A stretch of 64,000 nucleotides of DNA from Chryseobacterium jejuense (GTDB lineage Bacteria > Bacteroidota > Bacteroidia > Flavobacteriales > Weeksellaceae): assembly GCF_017877355.1 (NCBI RefSeq), contig NZ_JAGIPR010000002.1, forward strand, positions 620,001 to 684,000. Direction: 5' to 3'. Below are positions 26,415 to 34,975 of this stretch, piece by piece. Each line of letters opens with the position of its first letter. Within the stretch, counting starts at the first letter, position 1. A program made the translations under genes and the position numbers. Under the pieces are notes generated by a model, which had not been told where the DNA came from, did no database searches, and worked only from the letters and a program-made list of their open reading frames with translations.

Positions 26415-26432
26415 TATCGTAATATTGCGATA
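26415..26432. promoter_or_regulatory. Probable ArsR operator overlapping the ars promoter
   Basis: TATCGTAATATTGCGATA, an 18-bp palindrome with one mismatched pair, 14 bp before the arsR ATG. It covers TAATATTG (26420-26427), a near match to the -7 box, with TTTG at 26400-26403. The half TTATCGTAATAT recurs before the second gene of the operon. A site of this size and place fits the winged-helix repressor encoded next. Confidence 0.65.
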
Positions 26433-26446
26433 TAATTATTCAAACT

Positions 26447-26773
26447 ATGGGAGCAACGAAAACGGACCATTTCACAGATAAGCAAAACAAGATAGCTACA
26501 ATTGCAAAAGCATTAGGGCATCCTGCCAGAGTTGCTATTATTGAATACCTGCTAAAGGTAGACACTTGTATATGTGGAGATATTGTTAATGAACTTCCTC
26601 TAGCACAAGCAACGGTTTCCCAACATTTGAAAGAATTAAAGAATGCAGGGCTAATAAAAGGAAACATTGAGGGGACTGCCATCTGTTACTGTATTGATGA
26701 AAATACTTTTGGAATATTAAAAGATTATTTTTCAAATATAATACTGACTGTTTCCAATCAAAAATGCTGTTAA
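26447..26773 (+). CDS. arsR: ArsR/SmtB-family metalloregulatory repressor
   Basis: 108 aa winged-helix protein. ALGHPARVAIIEYLL is the family start, TCICGDIVNELPLAQATVSQHLKELKNAGLI holds the metal-sensing Cys pair (CIC) next to the DNA-reading helix (QATVSQHLKEL). More cysteines (CYC near 85 and a terminal CC) could join As(III) binding. It should repress this operon until arsenite or antimonite binds. First gene of five; a palindromic operator lies upstream and a hairpin overlaps its stop codon. Confidence 0.93.
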   Translation: MGATKTDHFTDKQNKIATIAKALGHPARVAIIEYLLKVDTCICGDIVNELPLAQATVSQHLKELKNAGLIKGNIEGTAICYCIDENTFGILKDYFSNIILTVSNQKCC

Positions 26774-26783
26774 GCATTTTTTT
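26761..26783 (+). terminator. Hairpin with T run overlapping the arsR stop codon
   Basis: AAAATGCT-GTTA-AGCATTTT followed by TTT. The stop TAA lies in the loop and right arm. It could stop part of the transcription after arsR, so that the downstream genes depend on read-through or on the second promoter region at 26793. Confidence 0.5.
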
Positions 26784-26792
26784 ATTCACATT

Positions 26793-26808
26793 TATCGTAA
26801 TATAGCAT
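26793..26808 (+). promoter_or_regulatory. Second ArsR-site-like sequence in the arsR-DUF6428 gap
   Basis: TATCGTAATATAGCAT shares TATCGTAATAT with the left 11 bases of the main operator, 23 bp before the ATG at 26831. The right half is weaker. It may be a second, lower-affinity ArsR site. Confidence 0.45.
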
Positions 26809-26830
26809 TTAACCAATAAATAAAAAAACA

Positions 26831-27301
26831 ATGAAATTATCTGAAATCAAAGCAATTTTACCAACATTAGCTAATGTTGAATTTCAATTAGAAAACGGAG
26901 ATTTTGTTCCCGAGCATTTTCATATTACAGAAGTAGGAACTGTAACAAAACACTTTATTGATTGTGGGGGAAAAGTCCGCCATGAAAAGGTGGTTAATTT
27001 TCAATTATGGAATGCCAATGATTTTGAACACAGACTAAAACCTGGGAAGCTTTTAAATATTATTAACCTTTCTGAAGAGAAACTGGGTATTGAAGATGAT
27101 GAAATTGAAGTTGAATATCAAAATACTACTATTGGAAAATATGATTTAGAGTTTAATGGAAAAACTTTTGTTCTTAAAAATAAGACAACAGCTTGTTTAG
27201 CTCAGGATTCCTGCGGTATTCCTGCAGAAAAGCAGAAAGTGAGATTATCTGAATTATCTTCAAGCCCAACTTGCTGTACGCCAGATTCCGGATGTTGCTA
27301 A
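26831..27301 (+). CDS. DUF6428-family protein of arsenic operons
   Basis: 156 aa, cytoplasmic by appearance (no signal or helix). The fold start KLSEIKAILPTLANVEFQLENGDFVPEHFHITEVG and the motif FIDCGGKVRHEKVVNFQLW are those of a Bacteroidota family often seen in ars operons (DUF6428). The C-terminus is unusual: ACLAQDSCG and then SSPTCCTPDSGCC give a Cys-dense tail of the sort that binds soft metal ions. An arsenite-binding or delivery role is a reasonable guess, not shown. It lies between arsR and the reductase-like gene with short gaps. Confidence 0.85.
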   Translation: MKLSEIKAILPTLANVEFQLENGDFVPEHFHITEVGTVTKHFIDCGGKVRHEKVVNFQLWNANDFEHRLKPGKLLNIINLSEEKLGIEDDEIEVEYQNTTIGKYDLEFNGKTFVLKNKTTACLAQDSCGIPAEKQKVRLSELSSSPTCCTPDSGCC

Positions 27302-27328
27302 AACTGAATAACTCAAAATAAATAAATT

Positions 27329-27946
27329 ATGTATTCCCAATTATTAGAAACAATAGAGTTATTAAACAATCAAGAAATTAGCGAAGATAGAAAAGCTATT
27401 GTAAGACCCTTAATTGACTTTATTCAGAAAAATTCTGATGACAAGAAAGCAATTGATATTAATTTTATCTGTACCCACAACTCAAGAAGAAGCCATTTAT
27501 CGCAAGTTTGGGCACAGGCAGCAAGTACATATTTTAATATTCCGAATGTAACTTGTTATTCAGGGGGAACGGAAGCAACCGCAATGTTTCCTAAAATTGC
27601 AGAAACTTTAATGGAGCAAGGTTTTTTAATCATGAAAATTTCAGATACAGAAAATCCTGTATATGCTATCAAGCATGACGAAGATCTACATCCCATTATA
27701 GGTTTTTCTAAAAAGTATGATAGTGTATTTAACCCTACACATGGTTTTGCTGCAGTTATGACTTGTTCGCAGGCAGATGGCGGATGTCCTTTTATTCCAG
27801 GAGCTGACAAACGTATTTCTATTACTTTTGAAGATCCCAAAATTTCAGATGGTACTCCTGAACAGGAAAAGATTTATCATGAAAGAAGTTTGCAGATAGG
27901 AGCAGAAATGTTTTATGTTTTTTCACAAATAAAAAAAATAAAATGA
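27329..27946 (+). CDS. Low-molecular-weight phosphatase/arsenate reductase-like protein
   Basis: 205 aa. FICTHNSRRSHLSQVW carries the CX5R phosphate/arsenate loop (Cys about 50) of the LMW protein phosphatase and thioredoxin-coupled ArsC fold. Further cysteines lie in TCYSGG, TCSQADGGCPF, where the ArsC-type redox relay would be. Its length, with about 45 extra N-terminal residues, and the text AVMTCSQADGGCPFIPGADKRISI fit the Bacteroidota type usually labelled protein-tyrosine-phosphatase. In this operon it most likely reduces arsenate to arsenite. The next gene overlaps its stop by 4 bp (ATGA). Confidence 0.82.
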   Translation: MYSQLLETIELLNNQEISEDRKAIVRPLIDFIQKNSDDKKAIDINFICTHNSRRSHLSQVWAQAASTYFNIPNVTCYSGGTEATAMFPKIAETLMEQGFLIMKISDTENPVYAIKHDEDLHPIIGFSKKYDSVFNPTHGFAAVMTCSQADGGCPFIPGADKRISITFEDPKISDGTPEQEKIYHERSLQIGAEMFYVFSQIKKIK

Positions 27947-28434
27947 AAATAATTTCAATTGATAGGGATCATTATCCGGATATTTCCAATATATACAAAC
28001 AAGGTATTGATACAGGTATTGCAACGTTTGAAATCTCTGTTCCATCATGGGAAGTCTGGAATGAAAGTAAACTACCACACAGTAGGTTAATAGCAGTTCA
28101 GGATGATACTGTATTGGGTTGGGCTGCCTTATCTAAAGTGAGTAGTCGTTGTGTTTATGAAGGTGTAGCTGAAGTAAGTGTTTATGTATCTGAAAATCAT
28201 AGAGGAAAAGGTGTGGGCAAAGCTTTAATGCAATATCTCATAGAAGATAGCGAGGCTAATGGGATCTGGACCTTACAGTCGGGAATGTTTCCGGAAAATG
28301 AAGCTACTATAGCATTGCATGAAATTTTTGGATTTAGAATGATTGGATATCGGGAGAGAATAGGAAAACTCCGAGGTATATGGAGAGATAGCGTAATGAT
28401 GGAAAGAAGAAGTAAAGTAGTAGGGATAGATTAA
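27943..28434 (+). CDS. GNAT acetyltransferase of the ArsN/phosphinothricin type
   Basis: 163 aa. GIATFEISVPSWEVWNES, VYEGVAEVSVYVSENHRGKGVGKALM (acetyl-CoA loop RGKGVG, about 85-90) and MFPENEATIALHEIFGFRMIGYRERIGK follow the phosphinothricin/arsinothricin N-acetyltransferase pattern. Members of this group in ars operons (ArsN1) acetylate the arsenic antibiotic arsinothricin. It starts inside the reductase gene stop codon (ATGA) and ends 9 bp before acr3, so it is tightly built into the operon. Confidence 0.82.
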   Translation: MKIISIDRDHYPDISNIYKQGIDTGIATFEISVPSWEVWNESKLPHSRLIAVQDDTVLGWAALSKVSSRCVYEGVAEVSVYVSENHRGKGVGKALMQYLIEDSEANGIWTLQSGMFPENEATIALHEIFGFRMIGYRERIGKLRGIWRDSVMMERRSKVVGID

Positions 28435-28443
28435 ATACATAGT

Positions 28444-29472
28444 ATGCAGCCAAAATTAAAATTTCTGGATAGATTCCTTACACTTTGGATATTTTTAGCA
28501 ATGTTTTTAGGGATAGGTTTAGGCTATTTCTTTCCGGGCATGTCAAATATAACCAATTCTTTGTCCGTTGGAACTACAAATATTCCGCTGGCAATGGGTT
28601 TAATAGTCATGATGTATCCACCATTAGCAAAAGTTGATTATGCTCTATTACCAAAAGTTTTTACAGATAAAAAAGCTATAGGAATTTCCTTATTATTAAA
28701 TTGGGTAATAGGTCCGGTATTAATGTTTGTATTGGCTGTTGTTTTCCTTAGAAATGAACCAGATTATATGATTGGTTTAATTCTCATTGGCTTGGCAAGG
28801 TGTATTGCAATGGTACTCGTGTGGAACGATTTAGCAAAAGGTAATCGTGAATATGGAGCATTATTAGTTGCTTTGAATAGCATATTTCAAGTGCTTAGTT
28901 ATAGTTTTATGGTTTGGTTTTTTATCAATATTCTACCTAAAAAATTAGGCCTGGCTAATTTTAATGTAACGGTATCCATGGGAGAGGTTACGGAAAGTGT
29001 TTTTATATATCTGGGTATTCCTTTTATAGCAGGTTTCTTAAGCCGTTATTTATTAATCAAATTAAAAGGTCTGGAATGGTATAACAGGAAATTTGTTCCT
29101 AAAATTTCTCCACTCACTCTGTATGCTCTTTTATTTACAATTGTAGTAATGTTCAGTCTGAAAGGAGATAAGATCCTAGAGCTGCCATTAGATGTTTTAA
29201 AAGTAGCTGTACCATTAATAGTATACTTTGTTCTGATGTTTTTTGTGAGTTTTTTTATCAACAAATCATTCAATGTTCCTTATGATAAAAATGCTTCCAT
29301 AGCCTTTACAGCAACAGGTAATAATTTTGAATTAGCTATTGCGGTGTCTATTGCGGTGTTCGGGATTCATTCTCCACAGGCATTTGTTGGAGTGATCGGG
29401 CCATTGGTAGAAGTTCCCGTTTTGATATTACTTGTAAAGATAAGTTTATGGTTAAAAAAGAAATATTATTAG
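28444..29472 (+). CDS. acr3: ACR3-family arsenite efflux permease
   Basis: 342 aa with about ten membrane helices. The family's essential cysteine is visible in [19 protein letters not shown], and [21 protein letters not shown] is the second signature. It exports arsenite, the product of the upstream reductase, using the proton gradient. Last gene of the ars operon; no clear terminator was found in the 123 bp to the next gene. Confidence 0.95.
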   Translation: MQPKLKFLDRFLTLWIFLAMFLGIGLGYFFPGMSNITNSLSVGTTNIPLAMGLIVMMYPPLAKVDYALLPKVFTDKKAIGISLLLNWVIGPVLMFVLAVVFLRNEPDYMIGLILIGLARCIAMVLVWNDLAKGNREYGALLVALNSIFQVLSYSFMVWFFINILPKKLGLANFNVTVSMGEVTESVFIYLGIPFIAGFLSRYLLIKLKGLEWYNRKFVPKISPLTLYALLFTIVVMFSLKGDKILELPLDVLKVAVPLIVYFVLMFFVSFFINKSFNVPYDKNASIAFTATGNNFELAIAVSIAVFGIHSPQAFVGVIGPLVEVPVLILLVKISLWLKKKYY

Positions 29473-29595
29473 TAAAAATAGATGTACTTTTCCCAATATC
29501 AGAAAATGATTGATTTACTCTATTAATAATAATGATGTGAATTTCTAAGAAATTTTCTCAGACATTTGCTAATGTAAATAGTTAAAGTTAAAATC

Positions 29596-30390
29596 ATGGA
29601 TGATTTAAAATTAGACAAATACCTTAAAAGAATTCATTATTCCGGCGATTTGGGAGCGAATATGGAGGTTTTAAAAAGAATCCATCAGCTACATCCTCAG
29701 TATATACCTTTTGAAAATATAGATTCCTATACAGGAATAGTTCCGTCACTGGATTTAGAGTCTATTTTTCAGAAGTTGGTGGTTGAATCCAGAGGTGGAT
29801 ATTGCTATGAGCAGAACCTGCTTTTGAGCGAAGTACTGACATATCTTGGGTTTAAGGTACAATTGCAGTTGGGTAGAGTATTGTGGAGAAAAGATGAAAA
29901 CAGCAGTGCTGCTAAAACACATCTGTTGCTGATTGTAGAATGGGAGAGCCAAAAATATCTTGTAGACTGTGGTTTTGGAATCGCTACATTGACCGGTCCT
30001 TTACTCCTGAATGAACAGGAACCACAGGAAACTCCTAATGAACAATTTAAAATTTTGCATAAAAACGGAACCTATACACTCTGGATCTGGAAGGAAAAGT
30101 GGCTGCCCGTTTATCGTTTTGAGCTGGAGCATGTAGAACCTCTTGATCTTGAGATTTGTAATTGGTATCTGTCCACTCACCCGGAATCTAATTTCAGAAA
30201 AAACCTGGTTTTTTCTAAGGTTGATCCACTTGCGAGGTACACGTTTAGTGATCATACATTAAATATCAGAAAAAAGGCTGGGGGGAAAGAATCGGTTTCT
30301 ATTGAAAGTGAAGTCCAACTGGCTGAAATGCTGAAGGATGTATTTGGGCTTAATGAAAATGCCATAGAACTTCTGAAACAGAAAATATAA
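29596..30390 (+). CDS. Arylamine N-acetyltransferase
   Basis: 264 aa. Transfers acetyl from acetyl-CoA to arylamines, hydrazines or related amines. The Cys-His-Asp triad is present: Cys70 in SRGGYCYEQN, His109 in AKTHLLLIV and Asp124 in LVDCGFG. FENIDSYTG is the usual family start. It stands alone between the ars operon and a converging lipoprotein gene; its natural substrate is not known. Confidence 0.93.
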   Translation: MDDLKLDKYLKRIHYSGDLGANMEVLKRIHQLHPQYIPFENIDSYTGIVPSLDLESIFQKLVVESRGGYCYEQNLLLSEVLTYLGFKVQLQLGRVLWRKDENSSAAKTHLLLIVEWESQKYLVDCGFGIATLTGPLLLNEQEPQETPNEQFKILHKNGTYTLWIWKEKWLPVYRFELEHVEPLDLEICNWYLSTHPESNFRKNLVFSKVDPLARYTFSDHTLNIRKKAGGKESVSIESEVQLAEMLKDVFGLNENAIELLKQKI

Positions 30391-30420
30391 AAACAAACTT
30401 TCATTATTGATTATAATTAT

Positions 30421-30458
30421 ATAAATAAAGGGAAGCTGCTAACAGACTTCCCCTTTAT
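30421..30458. terminator. Hairpin between convergent genes
   Basis: ATAAAGGGAAG pairs with CTTCCCCTTTAT with one bulged C. The T content on either side is modest; probably a bidirectional terminator for the NAT and lipoprotein genes. Confidence 0.55.
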
Positions 30459-30486
30459 CATTTTAAAAATTTTATATTCTATGAAA

Positions 30487-31431
30487 CTAAGGATATAATG
30501 ATTTGTATCCATTGCTTACCATATTACTGCCCAATCCTGAGAACGATACAGAGAATTTGCTGGCATTAAAGCTTAAAGATCCTGTTGGAGTACAAAGTCC
30601 CAATGCATACTGACATTGTCCGTAAGCACCTGTTTTCTTAGTAACCTTACTTTCACTTTTTGCTTTTCCTAAGCTGATGTTGGACCAGTCGTTAACATCT
30701 GTGTTGGATACAGATGAACCAGTATAGTAGATGGTAATCTGATAGCCCATTTCACCTCTTTTAGATCCCCAAAGCCATTTGGCAGTCCACCATTCTTTAT
30801 ACCATTTGGAGACTACTTTTGCAGCTGCTGTATTTGAATTTTCTACGGTTCCTCTTGTATCCATCATGATTAATCCTCCAAGAACATTATCCCAGATAAT
30901 TCCTGAATCATTATAGAAGCAAAGACTGGTGAATTTCCCATTTTTGTTGCTCCAGATTACTTCCATAACGTTGGTTCCTGTTTTTATTTCTTCAGTCACC
31001 ATTTCTTTTAATCCGGTTTGGGCAATGTTAAGATCATCACCTACATAGAGATCACCAATTCTTCCCAATTTTACAGTTGAAAGATCCATAAGATTTCCTA
31101 CAGCAATAAATTGATCCTTGTCAGAAATAAGGTTTTTTGAAATTTCAATTCCTTTTTGAGTCGAAATTTGTCCTATCACCTTCACACCAGCCATTTGTAT
31201 ATCACTTTTCAGATATTTTTCAAGGCTTTTTTGTGATTCATCTAACTGAGCCTGTACAGTACTGGGAACAGCTTGTGAAATAGAAGTGGTTTCTCTTTGC
31301 AGATCAGCAGTGGTAATTTTTGTCTGAGCAGTTTCCTGTTTGGTGATTTCATTGTTCTCATCACTACAGCTGCTAAGTGATAATACCGATAAAACGGCCA
31401 TCAATTTAAAGACAGTAACTAATTTTTTCAT
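30487..31431 (-). CDS. Lipoprotein of unknown family
   Basis: 314 aa, not recognised. A lipoprotein signal ends at the lipobox LSSC (Cys22). Residues 25-75 are polar and Gln/Thr-rich, perhaps a flexible tether. A middle part has a Trp-rich patch (KWYKEWWTAKWLWGSKRGE, about 210-228). The C-terminal third is Ser/Gly-rich with two cysteines in YGQCQYALGLCTPTG that could form a disulfide, ending NGYKSLYP. There are no catalytic motifs I know. Single gene with 368 bp free upstream. Confidence 0.72.
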   Translation of the reverse strand: MKKLVTVFKLMAVLSVLSLSSCSDENNEITKQETAQTKITTADLQRETTSISQAVPSTVQAQLDESQKSLEKYLKSDIQMAGVKVIGQISTQKGIEISKNLISDKDQFIAVGNLMDLSTVKLGRIGDLYVGDDLNIAQTGLKEMVTEEIKTGTNVMEVIWSNKNGKFTSLCFYNDSGIIWDNVLGGLIMMDTRGTVENSNTAAAKVVSKWYKEWWTAKWLWGSKRGEMGYQITIYYTGSSVSNTDVNDWSNISLGKAKSESKVTKKTGAYGQCQYALGLCTPTGSLSFNASKFSVSFSGLGSNMVSNGYKSLYP

Positions 31432-31799
31432 AATATATTTAATTTAGGTTGTGCATAGTAAATATACTTAAACCTTGTGTAATTCTCAATATTTTGAATT
31501 AATTATTTGTTAATTTGAAAGTAATTGTTGTTCGAGAGAAAGGATTTGAAAAAAGAACAGGGGTTGGAGAGATAATAGACGATAGAAAAGTAGAATGGAA
31601 TTTAGAACTGAGATTTGAGATTATTGAAAAAATCTAAGTATTGAACTTTAAATTCAAAACGAGCAATCAGGCACTTCATGAAATAAACTTTGAACGATGA
31701 ACCTTGAACTTTAAACCTGCTTCCCATTCAAAATCTTAAAATTTGTTTAAATTTTTAGTTTACGGCAAATAAATGTATAATCTTTTGTAATTTTACAGC
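31432..31799. other. 368-bp spacer without recognised gene
   Basis: No convincing gene or RNA. It contains short purine-rich and repeated strings (two copies of TTGAACTTTAAA, near 31642 and 31703) and ends with TAATTTTA (31788-31795), a near match to the -7 box, just before tatA. Confidence 0.45.
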
Positions 31800-32138
31800 A
31801 TGGAATTAAGCATTGGAGAAATGGCATTGATTGCAATAGCAATCGTTGTATTATTCGGTCCGGATAAACTGCCTCAAATTGCACGTGACTTGGGTGCAGG
31901 TGTTAGAAAAATGCGTGGTGCAGTGGAAGATATCAAAACTGAGATCATGAAGGAAACAGACAACCCTGTTTCTGAAATTAAACGTGAAATTGAGAAAGTA
32001 AAAGATGCTGCCAAAGATTTCAACCCGATGAAGGACATTGAAAAAGATGTTCTTACAGAGCCTGCTTCTACTACTCAGGAACCTCCAAAACCCAAGCCTG
32101 CCGATGACGAAACCTATGAAGGGCCTGTAAGCAGATAA
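31800..32138 (+). CDS. tatA: Twin-arginine translocase subunit TatA/E
   Basis: 112 aa. A single membrane helix (GEMALIAIAIVVLF) is followed by the hinge FGPDKLPQIARDLG and an amphipathic helix, then a charged tail with a Pro-rich end (TQEPPKPKPADDE). It forms the protein-conducting ring for folded proteins carrying RR signals. tatC is not in the window. It lies 3 bp before a PAP2 phosphatase gene, in an apparent three-gene unit. Confidence 0.94.
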   Translation: MELSIGEMALIAIAIVVLFGPDKLPQIARDLGAGVRKMRGAVEDIKTEIMKETDNPVSEIKREIEKVKDAAKDFNPMKDIEKDVLTEPASTTQEPPKPKPADDETYEGPVSR

Positions 32139-32141
32139 TGT

Positions 32142-32708
32142 ATGGAGGAAATTATTCAGGAAGATAAGCAGGTATTTCTATACCTTAATAATTTGGGCGA
32201 CCCGGCCTTTGACCAGTTTTGGATGCTGATATCCAGCACATGGATCTGGGTACCGCTTTATAGTATATTCCTTTATTTTTTATACAAAAACTACAAACTA
32301 AAATCTTTAGTTTTTATTCTTATATTTTTAGCACTTGGAGCAACGGTTTCAGACCAGCTTGCAAGTGTGTTCAAATATGGAGTGGCAAGGCTAAGACCAT
32401 GTCATGATTCCAGTTTGGAACATTATATGAGAATTGTGAAATGTGGGGGACAGTATGGATTTTATTCTGCACATGCGTCCAATACATTCTTTTTAGCTGC
32501 ATTTTTAAGTATTTTGCTTAAAAATAAACTTAAATGGTTTCCTTATGCTATATTTGTTTGGGCTATAGTGGTTTCCTACAGCCGAATATATTTAGGAGTG
32601 CATTTTCCAATTGATATTTTGGTGGGGGCGTTTGTTGGATCTTTATTGGGAGTGATATTTGGTGCACTCGCGAGAAAAGTAATCAACAAACAAAATATAA
32701 CTTCATGA
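32142..32708 (+). CDS. PAP2-family membrane phosphatase
   Basis: 188 aa, about six helices. The three-part PAP2 signature is present: KYGVARLRPC (KX6RP), GFYSAHASN (PSGH-like, here YSAH) and SYSRIYLGVHFPIDI (SRX5HX3D). It dephosphorylates lipid phosphates such as undecaprenyl pyrophosphate or phosphatidic acid at the periplasmic face. The next gene overlaps its stop by 4 bp (ATGA). Confidence 0.9.
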   Translation: MEEIIQEDKQVFLYLNNLGDPAFDQFWMLISSTWIWVPLYSIFLYFLYKNYKLKSLVFILIFLALGATVSDQLASVFKYGVARLRPCHDSSLEHYMRIVKCGGQYGFYSAHASNTFFLAAFLSILLKNKLKWFPYAIFVWAIVVSYSRIYLGVHFPIDILVGAFVGSLLGVIFGALARKVINKQNITS

Positions 32709-33517
32709 AAAAATATTTATTAGTTTTAGCTTCCCTTAGCTTCTCCTTAAACGTCTTTTCCCAGGATAAAAAAATGGCTGAAGAATGTTTTAAAAAAGCA
32801 GATTATAAATGTGCTGAAGAACAGTATTCCAAACTGTCAGAGAAGGAGCAGATCCGAAAAATTCAATCAGAATATTATAATTATCTCGGAACAGCGCAAA
32901 GAAGATTAGGAAAAACCAATCTTGCTTTTAAATCGTATGATATGGCTTTAAAAACCAATCCGATGTCTGTCTCTGTATATGAAAATCTTTCTTCATTATA
33001 CAGCCAGAAAGGGGATAAGAAAAAGGCATTGGAGTATATTGAAAGCGGACTTAAAGTAGATGACAAAAGTCCTGATTTATACCTTACCCGTTCCAAGATC
33101 TATGAAGCCCAGGATAAAAAAGATTTGGCTAAAGCAGACCTTAATCATATCCTGACTTTTGCTCCGGATTATATTTTTGCCCAAACCGGTTTAGCCAATC
33201 TGAAAAAAAATAATGGCGAACTGGAAGATGCATTGAAAGATTACAACAAACTCATTGCCGAAAAACCTGAATCATTGCTGTATAGTGGAAGGGCAGATGT
33301 TTATCTGAAAATGAAAAGAAATAAAGATGCACTTGCAGACGTTAATAAAGCGATTTCTATTGATCCGAAATTTGCCCAGGCATTTGTAACAAAAGCATTG
33401 ATCTTATTTAATACGGCAAAGCCAAAAGAAGCTTGTGAAAATCTCGACAGAGCTGTTAGTTTAGGTTATGAAAAAGCCATATTAGCTGAATATTATGCTA
33501 AATGCGTTAAAAAATAA
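32705..33517 (+). CDS. Exported tetratricopeptide-repeat protein
   Basis: 270 aa. A signal peptide (to about LNVFSQ) is followed by about six TPR units (for example AFKSYDMALKTNPMSVSVYENL, ALEYIESGLKVDDKSPDLYL, ALADVNKAISIDPKFAQAF), so it is likely a periplasmic scaffold. Overlap with the PAP2 gene suggests translational coupling. The partner is unknown. Confidence 0.85.
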   Translation: MKKYLLVLASLSFSLNVFSQDKKMAEECFKKADYKCAEEQYSKLSEKEQIRKIQSEYYNYLGTAQRRLGKTNLAFKSYDMALKTNPMSVSVYENLSSLYSQKGDKKKALEYIESGLKVDDKSPDLYLTRSKIYEAQDKKDLAKADLNHILTFAPDYIFAQTGLANLKKNNGELEDALKDYNKLIAEKPESLLYSGRADVYLKMKRNKDALADVNKAISIDPKFAQAFVTKALILFNTAKPKEACENLDRAVSLGYEKAILAEYYAKCVKK

Positions 33518-33584
33518 GATATCTCATCACTACAATACCTGCCAATAGGATTGTTTTACCGTGAAAAATAATATTAATTAATAG

Positions 33585-33627
33585 AAAACAGTTGAATATA
33601 GCTATACATCTATCTTCAGCTGTTTTT
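33585..33627 (+). terminator. Probable terminator after the TPR gene
   Basis: AAAACAGTTGA pairs with TCAGCTGTTTT (one G-T pair) and is followed by T. It lies 68 bp past the TPR stop and just before the trmL start, so it could also act in the trmL leader. Confidence 0.55.
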
Positions 33628-33645
33628 GTTCATATAAAAAATAAC

Positions 33646-34101
33646 ATGTTAAATGTCGTTCTTGTAGAACCCGAAATCCCCAATAATACAGGAAATATCG
33701 GGCGCTTATGTGTGGGAACAGAATGTAAACTGCACTTAGTTCATCCCTTCGGATTTGTAATTAATGATAAAAACCTGAAGCGGTCCGGATTGGATTATTG
33801 GGTTCATCTTGATGTTACTGAATATGCCAATGTAGAGGAATGGATAAAAAGTATTCCGGATCCGTCACGTGTATTCTTAATGAGTTCTCATGCAGAGAAA
33901 TCATATCTGGAAAATGATTTTCAGGATGGAGACTGGCTTGTTTTCGGAAAGGAAAGTGTTGGGCTGAGTGAAGAGATCTTGAACCAATTTGAATACCATC
34001 TAACCATTCCAATGTCTAAGCTGATCCGAAGCTTTAATATTGCCAATTCTGTAGCTTTTGTAGTAGGAGAAGCCAAAAGACAGATCGGTTTAAAAGGATA
34101 G
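33646..34101 (+). CDS. trmL: tRNA (cytidine(34)-2'-O)-methyltransferase
   Basis: 151 aa from the ATG at 33646; an in-frame TTG at 33592 would add 18 residues unlike the family. SPOUT (trefoil-knot) enzyme that methylates the wobble ribose of certain tRNAs. Landmarks: LVEPEIPNNTGNIGRLC, LVFGKESVGL and RSFNIANSVAFVVGEAKRQ. Convergent with another SPOUT enzyme gene, rlmH. Confidence 0.94.
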   Translation: MLNVVLVEPEIPNNTGNIGRLCVGTECKLHLVHPFGFVINDKNLKRSGLDYWVHLDVTEYANVEEWIKSIPDPSRVFLMSSHAEKSYLENDFQDGDWLVFGKESVGLSEEILNQFEYHLTIPMSKLIRSFNIANSVAFVVGEAKRQIGLKG

Positions 34102-34134
34102 ACTATTATTTACAGGTTAAGAAATAAGTGACTT

Positions 34135-34608
34135 TTAATCATTATGATAAGGCTTTCCCTGAAGAATCTGATCTGCACGGTAAAGCTGTTCCACAATAAA
34201 AAGGCGGATCATCTGATGGGTAAAAGTCATTTTAGATAATGACATTTTTTCATTAGCTCTGCTATAGATATCTTCTGAAAAACCATAAGCACCGCCAATC
34301 AGGATATGTACTTTTTTTACAGAAGAATTCATCCATGTATCAATTTTATGAGAAAATTCACGGCTGGTAAACTGTTTCCCTTTTTCGTCAAGAATAACAA
34401 CCAGATCATTTTTATCAATATGATTAAGAAAAAGCTTGGCTTCCTCTTTTTTAAGAAGATCCGGTGACAGGTTTTTGGCATTTTTAACATCAGGAATCTC
34501 AGTAATTTCAAAATTCCAGTGCTTGGGAAGGCGGTTAAGGTAATAATTAATCAGGGATGTTATTTCCTTATCATCCGTTTTGCCGATACAAAGTAAGCTG
34601 ATTCGCAT
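34135..34608 (-). CDS. rlmH: 23S rRNA (pseudouridine(1915)-N(3))-methyltransferase
   Basis: 157 aa SPOUT enzyme, normal length. LVVILDEKGKQFTSREFS, FLIGGAYGFS-like VHILIGGAYGF and MTFTHQMIRLFIVEQLYRADQILQGKPYH are the family hallmarks. It methylates a modified base of helix 69 in the large ribosomal subunit. Confidence 0.97.
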   Translation of the reverse strand: MRISLLCIGKTDDKEITSLINYYLNRLPKHWNFEITEIPDVKNAKNLSPDLLKKEEAKLFLNHIDKNDLVVILDEKGKQFTSREFSHKIDTWMNSSVKKVHILIGGAYGFSEDIYSRANEKMSLSKMTFTHQMIRLFIVEQLYRADQILQGKPYHND

Positions 34609-34975
34609 TGTAAGAAGTTTCAGGCGGCAAAGATAGTGATTTTTACCGGTTGGAGCTGGGTGATAAACGTTTCAAATCATTGTAGCGATTACTGTAGATA
34701 TTTATGATAATTTAAAGCTTAGCAGTTAACAGTCTGAATACATTTTTAATTATTTTAATAGTCTGCAGTTAATTTGAAAAAGGCCATAACTATAAAAAGG
34801 AAATGATCATGATTTTTATGGTGAATGTCAATAAGTCTCCATTCTCTATAATTTGCATGGTGGAGCAGGAGAGGGAAAATGTTTATATTTGTAAGAGATA
34901 GAGAAAATATCTTTAAAACTCATCATTTGGGTTTGATATTTGATCTTTTGACTAATCACGAAATTGCAGCAATAG
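34609..34975. other. 367-bp spacer with candidate promoter for the YihY gene
   Basis: No gene or RNA recognised. A full -7 box TATATTTG lies at 34884-34891, leaving a leader of about 80 bases before the ATG at 34976. The remainder is AT-rich and shows no strong hairpin. Confidence 0.45.

Noticed and set aside
26199..29472. Ars operon as a recent horizontal transfer
   Set aside because: No flanking integrase, IS, att-like repeats or obvious shift in base use by eye; gene set is ordinary for Bacteroidota, so transfer is not supported from this window alone.
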